Shown here: positions 12,375 to 23,867 of the stretch, one piece after another
Layout: each line of letters begins with the position of its first letter
How positions within the stretch are numbered: the first letter of the stretch is position 1
Assembly: GCA_933228895.1 (NCBI GenBank)
Contig: OW121848.1
Span: 94,755,470 to 94,819,469 of the forward strand
DNA: 64,000 nt
Reading direction: 5' to 3'
From: Platycnemis pennipes
Taxonomy: Eukaryota > Arthropoda > Insecta > Odonata > Platycnemididae
Notes under the pieces: generated by a model
What the model saw: only the letters and a program-made list of their open reading frames with translations
The model's database searches: none
What the model was told of the DNA's origin: nothing
Position numbers and translations under genes: made by a program

Positions 12375-13936
12375 ACTTTAAAAATTGATTGAAGAGGAAA
12401 GCGAAGTCGAGAAGGATGATATGGGATCATCAATATTGAGATCGGAATTCGACGCAGCAGTAAGGGACCTTCGGATGAATAAGGCTTCTGGAATTGATGA
12501 TATACCTGCAGAACTGATAAGGAATGCGGGAGAGAGGACATTGGCCCAACTTTATAATGTCATCTGCGACATGTACTCAACAGGAGAAATACCCAGGGAC
12601 TTCGAGAAAAACATCATCATTCCTATTCCCAAAAAGAAGAGAGCGGAGAAATGCGAAAATTTTAGGACTATAAGCCTGACGACACATGCATCGAAGATAT
12701 TGACAAGGATCATCTACAGAAGAATAGAACGAAAAGCAGAGGAGTTCCTGGATGAAGATCAATTCGGATTCAGGAAAAGTAAGGGTACAAGAGAAGCAAT
12801 ATTGGCCCTTAGGCTGCTTATAGAGAAGAGAATGGAGAAGAAGAAACCGACCTTCATTGCATTTGTGGATTTAGAGAAGGCTTTTGACAACGTGGATTGG
12901 AATTCAATGCTTGATATTCTGAAAGGAATTGGAGTTTCCTACAATGATCGAAGAATCATCCACAGTTTGTATAAAAACCAAGTAGCTGTGATTAAATCTG
13001 GACCCAGCTGTGAAGAAGCAAGAATAAGGAAAGGAGTGAGACAAGGCTGTGCACTGTCTCCCGTAATTTTTAATGTTTACATCGAGAGAGCCATAAATGA
13101 AGTCAAGGAGAAGTGTTCTGGAGTGAACATCCACGGAGAAACAATCTGCATGCTACGATTCGCTGATGACATAGCTCTCATAGCAGAGACAGAGAAGGAG
13201 CTGAATAAGATGCTAACAACCATGGAAAGGACAATGACCAGACATCAGCTGAAGATCAATAAGAAGAAAACTAAGATATTGGTGTGCAGTAAAAGAGAAG
13301 AGGCCAAAACCAACGTTAAACTAGGAAAACAGAAAATGGAAGAGGTGAAAGAGTTCTGTTACCTGGGAAGCAGAGTAACCAACGATGGACGAAGCAAGAA
13401 AGAAATAGTGAGTAGAATAGCCCAGGCAAAGAGGGCATTCTATCAAAAGAAGAATCTACTAACAGCTGGAAATACAAGCTTGGAAGTAAAGAAGCAATTC
13501 ATCAAAACGTATATCTGGAGTATGTTCCTTTACGGCAGTGAGGCATGGACGATGACAGCAGCGGAGAAGAAAAGGGTGGAAGCATTCGGAATATGGTGCT
13601 ATCGAAGAATGATGAAGATAAAATGGATCGACCGAGTGACAAATGAAGAAGTCCTAAGAAGAGTGGGAGAAAAGAGAAGTCTACTGAAAACTATAAAAAG
13701 AAGACGGGACAACCTAATCGGCCATATCTTAAGACACGATGGCCTGATGAAGACAATCGTCGAGGGAAAAGTGAACGGGAAAAATGGAAGAGGCAGGCCT
13801 CGTATGAGTTACATGGAGTAGGTCGTAAAGGACGTGAAAGAGAGGAACTAAGTTGGTATGAAGAGGTTGGCCGATAGAAGGATCGAGTGGAGGGCTGCGT
13901 CAAACCAATCCTAGGATTGTTGACCCTTGATGATGA
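12375..13936 (+). mobile_element. Family A non-LTR retrotransposon, best-preserved copy (RT to 3' end)
   Basis: 5'-truncated element with nearly all of the RT domain and the C-terminal region, ending in a TTGACCCTTGATGATGAC tail. The endonuclease that should lie upstream is absent. It is the reference copy for the other five family A pieces in this window; they share long stretches of near identity, for example 12961-13080 with 28709-28828. The tail carries a GKNGRGRPR basic motif. Relationship to RTE-, Ingi- or related clades is not settled by eye. Confidence 0.92.
12385..13821 (+). pseudogene. Reverse transcriptase of family A (5'-truncated, 478 codons open)
   Basis: The open frame begins at a TTG at the truncation point; the first in-frame ATG is 12421, so no authentic start exists. 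RT motifs in order: NKASGIDDIPAELI (about residues 31-44), IPIPKKKRAEKCENFRTISL (motif 2a region), FGFRKSKGTREAI, motif A FVDLEKAFDNVDW with Asp162, motif B RKGVRQGCALSPVIFNVY, motif C FADD at 259-262 with Asp261/262, then LKINKKKTKIL, EFCYLGSRVTNDGRS, and the tail with RRRDNLIGHILRHDGLMKTI. All three catalytic aspartates are intact. The frame stops at TAG 13819-13821, where sister copies read on as EVVKDVKE; further stops follow (13849, around 13911), so the last 30 or so residues are lost. Likely a recently dead copy. Confidence 0.85.
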
Positions 13937-16088
13937 CTTTAAAAATGCTTGTAACTATAATTTCTTACTATAGTTTTAATGATCTTACTTATACAGCCAA
14001 AAAAAATTGTCACTGTTTTAAATAACTCTCACTCTAATGCCGTAGTTTTGAATGATAATCATTGCAATATTTTTCGCAAAAATTATCAACTGGCGTTGAA
14101 TTAGTTTCCGCTCATGTTAATATGCATATTAAATTTGTACTCTTTATCACAATGGTAATTCTTGGATCCCAACGAAATGAAAAAATCTTGTGTAGTTACC
14201 AAAATTTGTTGTGCTGATGCCGTACTTAGGCCAAATTTTGAAGTGAAAATGAATTTTAACAATATAAAAGAGATATCTCGTTGCTGTTCCTCGTATTTCT
14301 TTGATAATTTGTTGTTCTTATGCATAATGCAGGCTACAGAAATATCCGCATTTCATGAATTTCTTCATAAATTTTCCTTCGATATTACCTATATTGTTCT
14401 CATGGAACTATGAATATGCTCTCTTGAAAAAATATAAAGATTTTCATTATCATGTAAAAATCACCATCTGTTAAATGAAGTGGCGTAGTACGCTATCATT
14501 CTTTTAAAAAAGAGAATTGTAGCTGATAACTTCAGGCTTAACTATGTGCTACTTTTCCATAATGGAAAATAAAAGGATGAAACTTTGTTAGGTTCACTTT
14601 ATATTTAAATACGCAACACCCGGGTTTCATAACGTAGTCATATCTTCAGGTGACTGATTATGCATACATCTTTATACAAGTTATATTATCTTCTTTTTAC
14701 AAATGTATAACAAGTTGGGTGCGACAGTAAGGACATCTATCTGTCGGAAGGGAGTGGGGTGAGTTGGCAGCGGGATCAGAAGGGATAGAGGGGTAAGGAG
14801 CGGTGTTAGGTTGGGTAGAGGGATTCCCTGCGTTGATGGGTCTTCGACCAGCGGGGGGTAGAGTGAATGCGGAAGCGAGGGACTAAGGAGAGTTGAGGTA
14901 AGGTGGGTGCAGTAGGAGAAAAGAAAGATTAGCGGGGGCGCATTATGTTTTACAAGGCACAATGGTAGTTCATCGGTCCGGCTGTTGATGATGCGGGCCC
15001 TGAGATAATGATTTCCCGGAAATGTAATTCTTTTTTAATTATGCACTTGAAACGGATATTTCGATTAACTCTAGCTCTTCAAAATATACAACAACGTGAA
15101 ACATGCAAGTATGTCCTTAAGATTCAGCCTTTTGGTTCTTTAATATTCTATCATTGTAACTGAATGAGTAATTACAATGTGGGTGAGCTACTAATGTATC
15201 GTGTAAAGCTGATGCTTGAAAGTAACCGTAGCAAAGGCCATAGGAAACTGAATACTACATTTTATATATTATTTCAAGTGAATATAAGCATAATGGAAAG
15301 AATGTAATGTTACCTTGGGCATTTAGAGCTTTAATGCATAATGGATAACAGATACGGGTAGGGATATAAAAAGTTTTAGGAGAGTCTTATTTTTCGCGAT
15401 ACAAATATGCGATTTCTGCATCACGGTGTGTATTCCCTGCTGGTTGACTACACAGAATGCATGTGGGCTTCAAGGAAAATTTCTGGGAGCCACAGTAATA
15501 TTAGAATAAAAATATACAGGATCAAAGTAGTCTTCATTTTTGTTCCCGAGGAATGACACGGATGATCTTTATGCAAAGGGTATGAGCATGCTTGATCATT
15601 GGAGCGGCGTTTTGATAAAAAACTTTTTGTATTACTAGACTATACTAGACCTGAAGAGACGTGAACAATTTGAGGGACTTAATGATGCAGAGCCATGATT
15701 CTTGGTCTAGTATTTAGCATGTGTACCTAATCCTAACTGAGCTAAACCAACTTATCTACTAACCTCGCCTAACCTAATCTAAAACATAACACTCGTACAC
15801 AGGTGTATCCGATCCGAAAACTTCCTGTACCCAGATTGGGGCCTTGCCGATCTGGCTTTCGGAGTCGGCTATCCTGAATCTGAATTTTTCATATTTCTAG
15901 CTCATTGTTTTTTGTAAGCGAATTTTTTTAGTATGCACATAGCAAGGCAGTAGAACGGAGAATATTTGAATTCTCAACATTTATTCTGTAAATTATAACA
16001 ACATAGAATTTTTTCTTACTACAAATCATTACGTTTCATCAAAGAGATAATTAAGAATCAAGAATAGCAGAAAAAAACTCATTTAGGT
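13937..16088. other. AT-rich intergenic DNA with a purine-rich patch
   Basis: A G/A-rich stretch lies at about 14745-14945. Nothing else recognised. Confidence 0.45.
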
Positions 16089-16126
16089 CCTGAAGACGCT
16101 GGTGGAAGGCCGTCGAAACTGTAGTC
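16089..16126 (+). ncRNA. Hammerhead-like hairpin motif
   Basis: Reads CCTGAAGACGC, an imperfect hairpin, then GTCGAAAC-TGTA-GTC. It resembles the minus-strand motif at 63164-63203 in box order and spacing: CTGAAGA, hairpin, GAAAC, four bases, GTC. These match hammerhead ribozyme boxes CUGANGA, GAAA and GUC with a two-base-pair stem III, but the stem II pairing here has two mismatches and stem I is not convincing. A 6-bp pairing between TCATTT (16080-16085) and GAATGA (16130-16135) is the only outer-stem candidate. It could equally be a decayed piece of the same dispersed repeat. Confidence 0.2.
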
Positions 16127-19100
16127 CTCAGAATGAATCAACGTCGAAAAAACACAAATAACCAATAGACATAAACATAGATGTATTTTTTTGGTTGTTC
16201 ATCAAGTTATAAGAGAAACTATCACTGCATACAAGTTTCTGGGTATTAGATGAAAACGTTGCATCGAGACATAATCGGTGAGAACTCTGTAAGAGATCTT
16301 GCTTGATCCGGAGAAAAAGGAGATAAATTCAACGTTATCTCGCTCAAAGTACCGCGAAAGTTTACCTCAAGCCATTCTTCGTTGCAGAAGACCCTTAAAA
16401 TGTCACATCATCCATTCTTGCAATGTAAGTCCTACCTTTTACTCCCATCCCATTCTGAAAACTGCGTGAACATACCTTTTTATCACAATGTGAATAATGC
16501 AAAGAGGTATCTTCCATTCTGACTCCTGGGAGCCTTGGAAAGTTAAAACGACCTACTATCACCGAGCGCATTTGCTTTTAACGGATAATCATTGGACTTA
16601 AATTTGAGTATCGCTTTGGAGTTAAACGATCGATTTCTGGAACACATCAGCACCTTTTTTTTAAGTGTTTGCATTGAGAGCATTTTGACGGCATTTGTCC
16701 TAGCGTCGGGAAAAGATACTCTTGTTCCAGCTGTAAACAAAACTTCGAAAATGGCTTCGTCCACCTCAATTTAATTTATTATTGAGGGTCAATCCTACCG
16801 GGATTAATATTTTACCATACATATGTAACCTTCATTTCACCTAGTAGGCATGCATTTACGGCAAAATGAGCTTTGGCATTCATAAAAATGAGACTGCCAA
16901 GTGAAATTTTAAATAACGGCTGTGGCAATAGCACTTGCTGGGGATAATTTCGTACAGGGTATGGATAGGAAAAAACTGTTAGTTATTATTACAGTCATAA
17001 ATCGTTTTATGTAACATAGGTAGAAGAGAGAGAGATAGAGAGTTTGAGTAATTTGAATAATAAATATTATAGATCATTTTTTCGGCACTCTTTACGAGTT
17101 ACACTACTTTGCAATACACACTTATTTCTGTATATTATCCACCTTATTTCCGTCCACCAATAATATCAAAATCTAGATCCTTCTTTTCAATGATCTCCCA
17201 TTATCAAAATCTTCACGTCATGTAATAACTTTGAAAAATGTTTTTTCTTGTATTCCCATTACACTTATCAAAACCCTAAATGCGAATCTTTCAAATCGCG
17301 TTTAGGAGGAAAAGACCAGCCTACCAAGAAGTAGAACTGATCCATATTTGTAGTATTCCGTAAAACTGTGTACCTTATATGATATGAGCAATGTTTTGCA
17401 ATGATAAGACACTCTGAAGTGGAACTAAAGAGAGGTTGTAATACGAATAAAATTAAGAATTCTGCATAGGAAGTGGAATGGTCTGACTGCAAGACCACTA
17501 TTGCAGCATTATTTCATAGCGTGCATCGCGTAGGTTCTTACATTTTTTGTGGTCTATAGTGAGAATAACGTCCATATGCAGTAGGGAACTTGTTGAGTTT
17601 GTGAATTTATTCATGTCTTGCCACTTACACCTCTTAAAATTAATATACTTATGTCACTTTCCGGTGACAGTTTCGCAGAACTTTCAGTGGTTTTAAATTT
17701 AAAAGTAACAAATTGGTTAATACTATGAATTTTATATTTTACAATCGTCTGAGAGGAAATTAAAGATGTAGCAAATGTTATGATGACAACTGATAATGAT
17801 GAGTATGTATAGTTAAATAATGTATGTAGTCTATATCAACTATATATGCTCGTTTAGGATTTTAAGTTTTTGTTAGTATCCCTTTTTTATTAATTATTTT
17901 GGTAGTTAGTTTTAATTTTGCAATATATTAGTAACGCAGTTTAACGTTCGAGGCTTAACTTTCTGGGACCACGAGATCAGTAACATATTAAATTATATCT
18001 GAATTTTATTTTTATCTGTTGTTTCCCTTATTGGCAACTTACAGTGGCGAGTTTGAATTCTCCGTTGAAATAATAAAAAAACTAATTTTAAAAAATGTAT
18101 TATTTTTTCAGAAACTACTTATAATTAATTAGCTCATCTAAAATATTTGTCATAGCAATGAGTCAATGTATTACATTTTTCAAATGTACACCAGAAGTCT
18201 GTGTAACGTGGGTACGAATGAAAGGACTAACATCAGAGATAAAAAGAACCAGCAACCAAGAAAGAAATTGTATTTTTATAAAACCTTGGCTTTTCAAGAT
18301 ATTTTAATTTTGTATTTGCCTTAGGCAACACTCGGGAAATAATATTGCAATTCTTCTGGTTAACTTTATGAGCACACAAAATATTAATCCCCACAGGAAA
18401 CAGTTCGTATTTTGATGATGTTTCACCCTTATCACCCCTTAGAGATCCACTCGGATTAAACCCTTACTCATAACCATGGCCCCTAAGGGCATATGAAAGC
18501 AAAAATATAGTCTTTGTTCTGTCAATAAGAAAGCAAGGAAACTATATGTATGTGTGTATATATATGTAAAAGTAAGCAATGCATAAACCTAAAAGAGAGA
18601 GGGAACTCAACTGAATAAACTTTGTGCATCCTCTCGCAGGATAGCTACATGAATTACATAATCTGCACCATCGGAATGCAATTATGCTCATGAAGGAAAT
18701 ACTGCGCCCTGATGAGTGGAGTTGCACAGAGAAGCAATTCATTCATTAATGTGCGGATGACATTCCCGCACTGAAATTATTATTTTAATATCAGATGGAT
18801 TAATAAGGCTGGTAGGCAAACTTGGAGTTTCTTTGCTTTATTCAGGAATTCAAGCGTACCCATGAGATAGGAATTTTCCTAATAAGTAGAGTCAACATAA
18901 AAACTTTATATTACACCCTAACTTTGAATGATATAGAGCATATTGAGACGGATTCATTCATTCTGTTTAAGTATTGAATACTTGCTTTGGTAATTGTTAA
19001 TAACTCTGAATATTAAACGATACAGGATTTTCCCAAAATCATGATTCTCTGCATAATACTTGACTGGAAAAACCGTCTGCCATACTGTATATAAATCGGT

Positions 19101-19599
19101 ATCCCAATGTCCCAAACGCTATTTTAAAATACCTATTACTGAAGTAGGCCAGTATCTTCATGTCCCATTGTTCTCTTGATTGTGGTTTGAGCTGTGAGGT
19201 GATTTCAGAGTTATTTTTCACAGATACAAACATGGAAGTTTAGTGAAATATTCGTTACTTCTGCTATTTTATTACGTATTCTCCTAAAAGATATCTTATA
19301 TTGCATATGACCATACGTTCCTGGAATATGATATGTTGGATATGGCAATAATCTTTATTAATTTTTCGGGGAGTTTCGTCAAATGACGTTAAACTGGCGA
19401 GTCATTCGGTGTTCAAGGCAGAATTAGATATGCGTAAAAGTTCTCTCTGCTATAATTACCCAGCTTAAAAAAAGAAATAATGCGCGGCTACGAATGATAG
19501 TCTTCGGCTACAGCGAGGGGATATATAAGGGGATGGTATGATTTACTTGAGATGGAGGAGTTTCACTCGGGTACCACAATATTCTGGAGCAATTTGACG
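16127..19599. other. AT-rich intergenic DNA, nothing firm
   Basis: No element recognised. A 73-codon minus-strand frame at 16764-16543 is slightly richer in GC but matches nothing known. A TA/TG-rich microsatellite patch lies near 18545-18567. A TATATAAGG at 19523 has no well-spaced initiator. Confidence 0.45.
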
Positions 19600-20440
19600 C
19601 ATAAAATGGAGAGAGGACGGTGGAGGTATAATAAAAGGATAGATGACTGCGTGTAGAGAATAGATGCTTTGACGGAGATAAAAATAGGGACGGAGGTGGG
19701 ACAGGTGGGATAGGTGGATTTGAGGGAGGCTGGGCAGGAGGAAAAAGAAAAGACGGGAAGGGCAGTAAGCAGCGGTTAAGGAAGGGCCCTGGGGGTGGTC
19801 GGGGGTTTTAGGGGCCGGGGGTCGGGGAGAATGGGAAGGGATAGTTTACTGCCCTTCTCGTCGGAGCATCCACCCTCCCCTCCCCTCCCCACACCTTCCG
19901 CAGCACTCTTCCCCCATCCGCCCCACCCCTCTGCCCTCCAGTCCCCCGTACACCTATATCCCATAGGCCTCCCTTGAGGGGGACCTGATCTCATGCCCTA
20001 TGTATGGAGCCATTTTATGTCTTACATCAAATACAGAGGGATGCGTGTGGGGTGGGTTAGGGGGGAAGGTACTCTCTCTGGTGGGTGAGGAGGGGTGGAG
20101 AAGGAAGTCGAGAAGGAAGGTGCTTTGCGGAGAGGAGTGGGGACGGAGGGGGGCGGGCGGGGATAGAAGGGGTTGGGGAAGGTGGGGAAGGCGGCTGTTA
20201 TGGTGGGTGGGTGACTTCCTTGCGTCCGTTTGTGGACGGGGAAGGGGATCAGAGATGAGGGAAGGGGAGGAGAGGCAGTGGGCTTGAGATAAAGAAAGAG
20301 AATGGATATTTGTGCCGCGGTGAGAGATTGGAGGGCAGATGAGGGTTGGGGGAGTGGAAGTGTCGAAGTGGACACCCCTCGTGTAGGGGGGAGGGAAGTC
20401 GGTGCGCATCGCAGTTTTTATCACTTTCGCGCTGAGGCAC
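19600..20440. other. GC-rich strand-asymmetric island
   Basis: G/A-rich (19620-19850), then C/T-rich (19860-19950), then G/A-rich again (20040-20400). Open frames on both strands (up to 156 codons at 20424-19954) are low-complexity Pro/Ser/His or Gly/Arg/Glu and are not called as genes. Confidence 0.5.
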
Positions 20441-21694
20441 TGTAAGGCGACGGGGTTAAGTAAGGGGACAATGAAAGCCGTGGGCAGAAAGGCAGGGTAT
20501 TGGGTATGGAGAGGGCAAGAGCCTGCCTAGAGAAGAAAATTTCAAATGGGATGGGGAAATGGCGTCTGACCCACACTCACCCTCTCTCATTGTCTTGCAT
20601 TTGAACGTTCAGTTTCATTGCTGAGCCTTATTCCAGGTTGACTGATGCATCATTCAGATCGTTTTTGCAATATTCCCCTCCGGGGAAACATGTCAGTTAT
20701 TTGCTCTAATTTCCTTTCCAAAAAAAAGACAACTTATCTTTTTTTGGGTACCATCATCTGAACCGAAATCAGGGATAAGGATAATTCCTTTTTTGTGAGA
20801 CGAATAAAAATAAATGATTGAATTGAAATAAAATGGCAATGAATGAAAAAATATTATCGAACCTTCTGTGGGTTGACCCTATTAAAGTAGGTAATTGTAT
20901 TATTAAACACTGAGTCGCAACTAATCATACCTGTGTCATTGCTGTGAGCTGTTTCAGCTCTTCTCACATAAACCTCATTGACAATGCATGAATGAAATAA
21001 ATACACACTATCGTTGCGATAAATCCGTATTTTTATGAGAACAATCTCATAATTTACTCATCTCAGAGTCCTCACTGGAATAAAATCCAAATTTTTGCTC
21101 GTATTTTTAAGTCATTGCTCTTAGCAATTCAGAGGCATGAATATCTTTCACTTTTTATCAGTTTATAATGAAATGCAAATTCATCATGTAGAATCCGAAG
21201 TCCTTAAGTCTTAGAAAAAAATCATGAATTCCTTAGGGAATGCTAAATTTCATTTCTGTGCAACAACAATGATAAACTAGTACTCACTTCGTCGTTATTA
21301 TAAAAGTATCGTATATCATATACGGTAGTTAACATTTTTGCGTAAAACTGGTGGTATCAACTCTTCGAATGTACGGAGACACTCCATCAGCAATGACTTT
21401 AGTGGACATTTAAACCTAATCAGATTAATGCCAGCGAAAGATTAAAAATTGAACGGTTTGAATACTTAATGGATATTTTAATCCATTTCACTTGAGGTGG
21501 TGGGCACTCAACACAACTAATGTAATGTTAGCTTCTGTAAATATTTCCACTCTACAAGGAAAGGGTTTTTGGGTTGCTGGCAATTGTCCAGAACCATTTT
21601 GCTAGCCTACACGATGCCTCCAATTTGATATGTGCGAAAGAGATTACTATGAATTCTGATGTGTATGGCTTCACTCTGAAAAAACCCTTTCTAG
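20441..21694. other. AT-rich intergenic DNA, nothing recognised
   Basis: No supported feature before the SINE-like sequence. Confidence 0.5.
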
Positions 21695-21775
21695 TGGGGC
21701 CGTTTCACCCTAGCAGGTTGAGCATTGGTTGACTAAACAGAGGTCTTGGCTTCGAATCCCGGTATTGGGTTTTGG
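21695..21775 (+). repeat. tRNA-derived SINE head (pol III A and B boxes)
   Basis: An A-box-like TAGCAGGTTGAGCATTGG at 21711-21728 is followed by a B box GCTTCGAATCC at 21749-21759, which matches the GGTTCGANTCC consensus closely. The spacing is that of a tRNA gene. The ends do not form a clean acceptor stem, so this is more likely the promoter-bearing head of a SINE than a functional tRNA. The SINE body probably continues towards 21880, but its end could not be fixed. Confidence 0.45.
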
Positions 21776-22075
21776 GCGTGTTCCAGAAAAACCTAAGTGG
21801 GGCTATTTTCTGGGAACCAGATGTTTCTGAGAAACTGTTCACACGCCGTTTGGCTAAATCAGTATTTGGTGAACTATACCTACACATTTGGGTTGAACAC
21901 AACTTTATATTAATTGAAAATTGTGTCGCACTGCATTAGCAATGAAACCAATCACAAGAATGTCTCCTGGATGGAATGATAAGGACGTCGACCTTAGTAT
22001 CAAGTATTTCTGCATTTCTCAGTGTTAATCTGCTATATTAGCCGTGTATTTGAATAAATAATGGCAGAAACGGTG

Positions 22076-22160
22076 CCAGCCGCGGTAGCCAGACTAGTAA
22101 CACACCTCCCTAGGAAATACAAGGTCGCGGTTTTGAATACCGCCTAGATCACGAAAATTT
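22076..22160 (+). repeat. Second tRNA-derived SINE-like head
   Basis: A-box-like GGTAGCCAGACTAGTAACA at 22084-22102 and a degenerate B box GGTTTTGAATACC at 22129-22141, with flanking complementary GGCGGT/ACCGCC-type pairing typical of a T arm. It is older than the copy at 21695 judging by B-box mutations, and is followed by AT-rich DNA (AAAATTTTATTTGTA). Confidence 0.4.
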
Positions 22161-23655
22161 TATTTGTATTAGATTTGAGCTTTGTATCAAGTAGCGTTAA
22201 TTTTTGAGGCATAACCTTCCGTAGTTGAAGTTTGTTAATATCTGATTCTATCTTTTGTGCGGAGGAGATGGTACGAAACGGGAGTAGGTGTGATTAAAGA
22301 AAGAGTAAAATTCAGGCTTGGAATCCAAAGTCGAAAAGAGAATCAAAATATGAAGATTTCTGTTGCCAAGTGCGTACACATATCAGGAAGCACCGAGAGA
22401 GAAAGTAGAGAAGCAGGAGTGGGGGAAGCGAGGACGATGAGAGAGTTGGGATGAATATATTGGTGTAATTAAATCCCGTGGCAGCGTTGAGGTTTGGGGT
22501 CTGAAGCACGTGAGTTTGCACCCGCGTGTGTGCGTGCGTGCGTTCGCGCGGTGGGGGCGCGTGCGAGCCGTTTGACGTTAGTAGGACGTCTTGACAAGAA
22601 AATTGCTTTCCTTTGGGAGCAGGGGCAGGGGGAATGAAGGAATATATTGGGGGAGGAGAAGGAAATCATGAGCGGAGGAGGGTGGAGTCGGAGAGTTGAG
22701 GGGAACGAAGGGGTGCGACCGAGGGTCGGGCGTAATTATAACATCAAGTGAGTGAGAGAGGTCTTCGTGTTGATTGGATCTCATGGGCGTGTTTCGTTTT
22801 AAAGCTTTAACTCAATCTGTCCCTCCTGATTATGAAGCGGCTTATGGTTTATTAGCTTAAGGAAAGGTCCTGGGCTGATACATTTTCGCGAGAAGTGAAT
22901 CAAGCAAAACTCAAATGTCATTAATAATTCTGACGAGCAGACTTAAGATTTTATCGTCGTCATTAGCAGCGGGGATGAAGTTGTGCTAAAAACTCGCATT
23001 CTGAGACCGCTCCGGCTGTTCTATCAAGATGAACGTTTAAGGAAGTGCAGTGTTGCCTCTGATTTTGGCTGATGTTGGCTCTGAAGTCTGAGAACATTTT
23101 TCTCTTTATGACCAATAATGATCAAGAAATGTTTTTGGCCTCCAAGTCCAGTAACAGAACGTATAAATGTGTAACTTTTACCGAGTGGAAAGTTTTACTA
23201 AATTATAATGAAATAATTAATCTGCATTTGGGAAGGGAGTGAGTGTTAATAGTCTATCACATTGTCTTTTTTTAACGTTAGGTAGGTAAAAAGTTTTAAA
23301 CTAGGTAATCATGATGAAAGTCAACTCATCGAAGTATTTATATTTCTGATGATGACATCAACATGAACTATAAGAGAGATAGAAAGAAAATTTTGATAAT
23401 TTTTAAATAACATTAAATTAAGATATTAGTGATTTATATATTAGCCAGAATTCATCGTGATATTGATTAGAATTGTATGTTGAAGCGCAGAAAATAGTAA
23501 TCGAATATTTAATTTGATTTGTAGCCTACCTTCTATATTGCTTTCAAAATGGTATATATTTTCTTTTGATTATACGATGAATATTTAGCAAATCCATATT
23601 AATTGTGCTTCAACATTGCATTTCCGTATTTCCTATACAAGTTGAAGGAGAGAAA
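22161..23655. other. Intergenic DNA with a short GC-rich patch
   Basis: GC-rich, G/T-repeat-containing DNA at about 22480-22735 (GTGTGCGTGCGTGCG and related), then AT-rich. Nothing coding recognised. Confidence 0.4.
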
Positions 23656-23661
23656 CATTTT

Positions 23662-23867
23662 CAGATAGACCCATGACTACGCGAGCATATAAGGTACTTA
23701 AGGCAATCCACTCTGTTGCAAAATCATCCGTAGGAGAGCGTTCACCCGTGTTAGATTCTTCTCCATCCACGCAAGTGGTACTCGTTAAAGATTCCCGTCA
23801 GGGTCGCGGAACCATCACCGTTGATGGTCTAATGCCGGCTTATTCCTCAGTGACGAAACCTGATTAA
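23662..23867 (+). other. Candidate terminal exon, unknown protein
   Basis: An acceptor-like ACATTTTCAG ends at about 23661, and one frame then stays open to TAA at 23865-23867, reading TTRAYKVLKAIHSVAKSS through VVLVKDSRQGRGTITVDG. GC rises from about a third to about half exactly here. Not recognised. An ATG at 23673 would give a 64-codon ORF. It may be chance. Confidence 0.2.

Noticed and set aside
12385..13821. Calling the 478-codon frame a functional gene
   Set aside because: It starts at a TTG at the truncation point, lacks the endonuclease, and loses its last residues to TAG 13819.
19954..20424. Long open frames in GC-rich islands, here and at 30568-30978, 52219-52980, 59424-60158
   Set aside because: They translate to Pro/Ser/Leu/His or Gly/Arg/Glu low-complexity strings and change composition exactly where strand bias flips; overlapping frames on both strands are equally open.
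21695..21775. True tRNA gene
   Set aside because: A and B boxes are good, but no acceptor stem or clean anticodon arm could be folded by eye.
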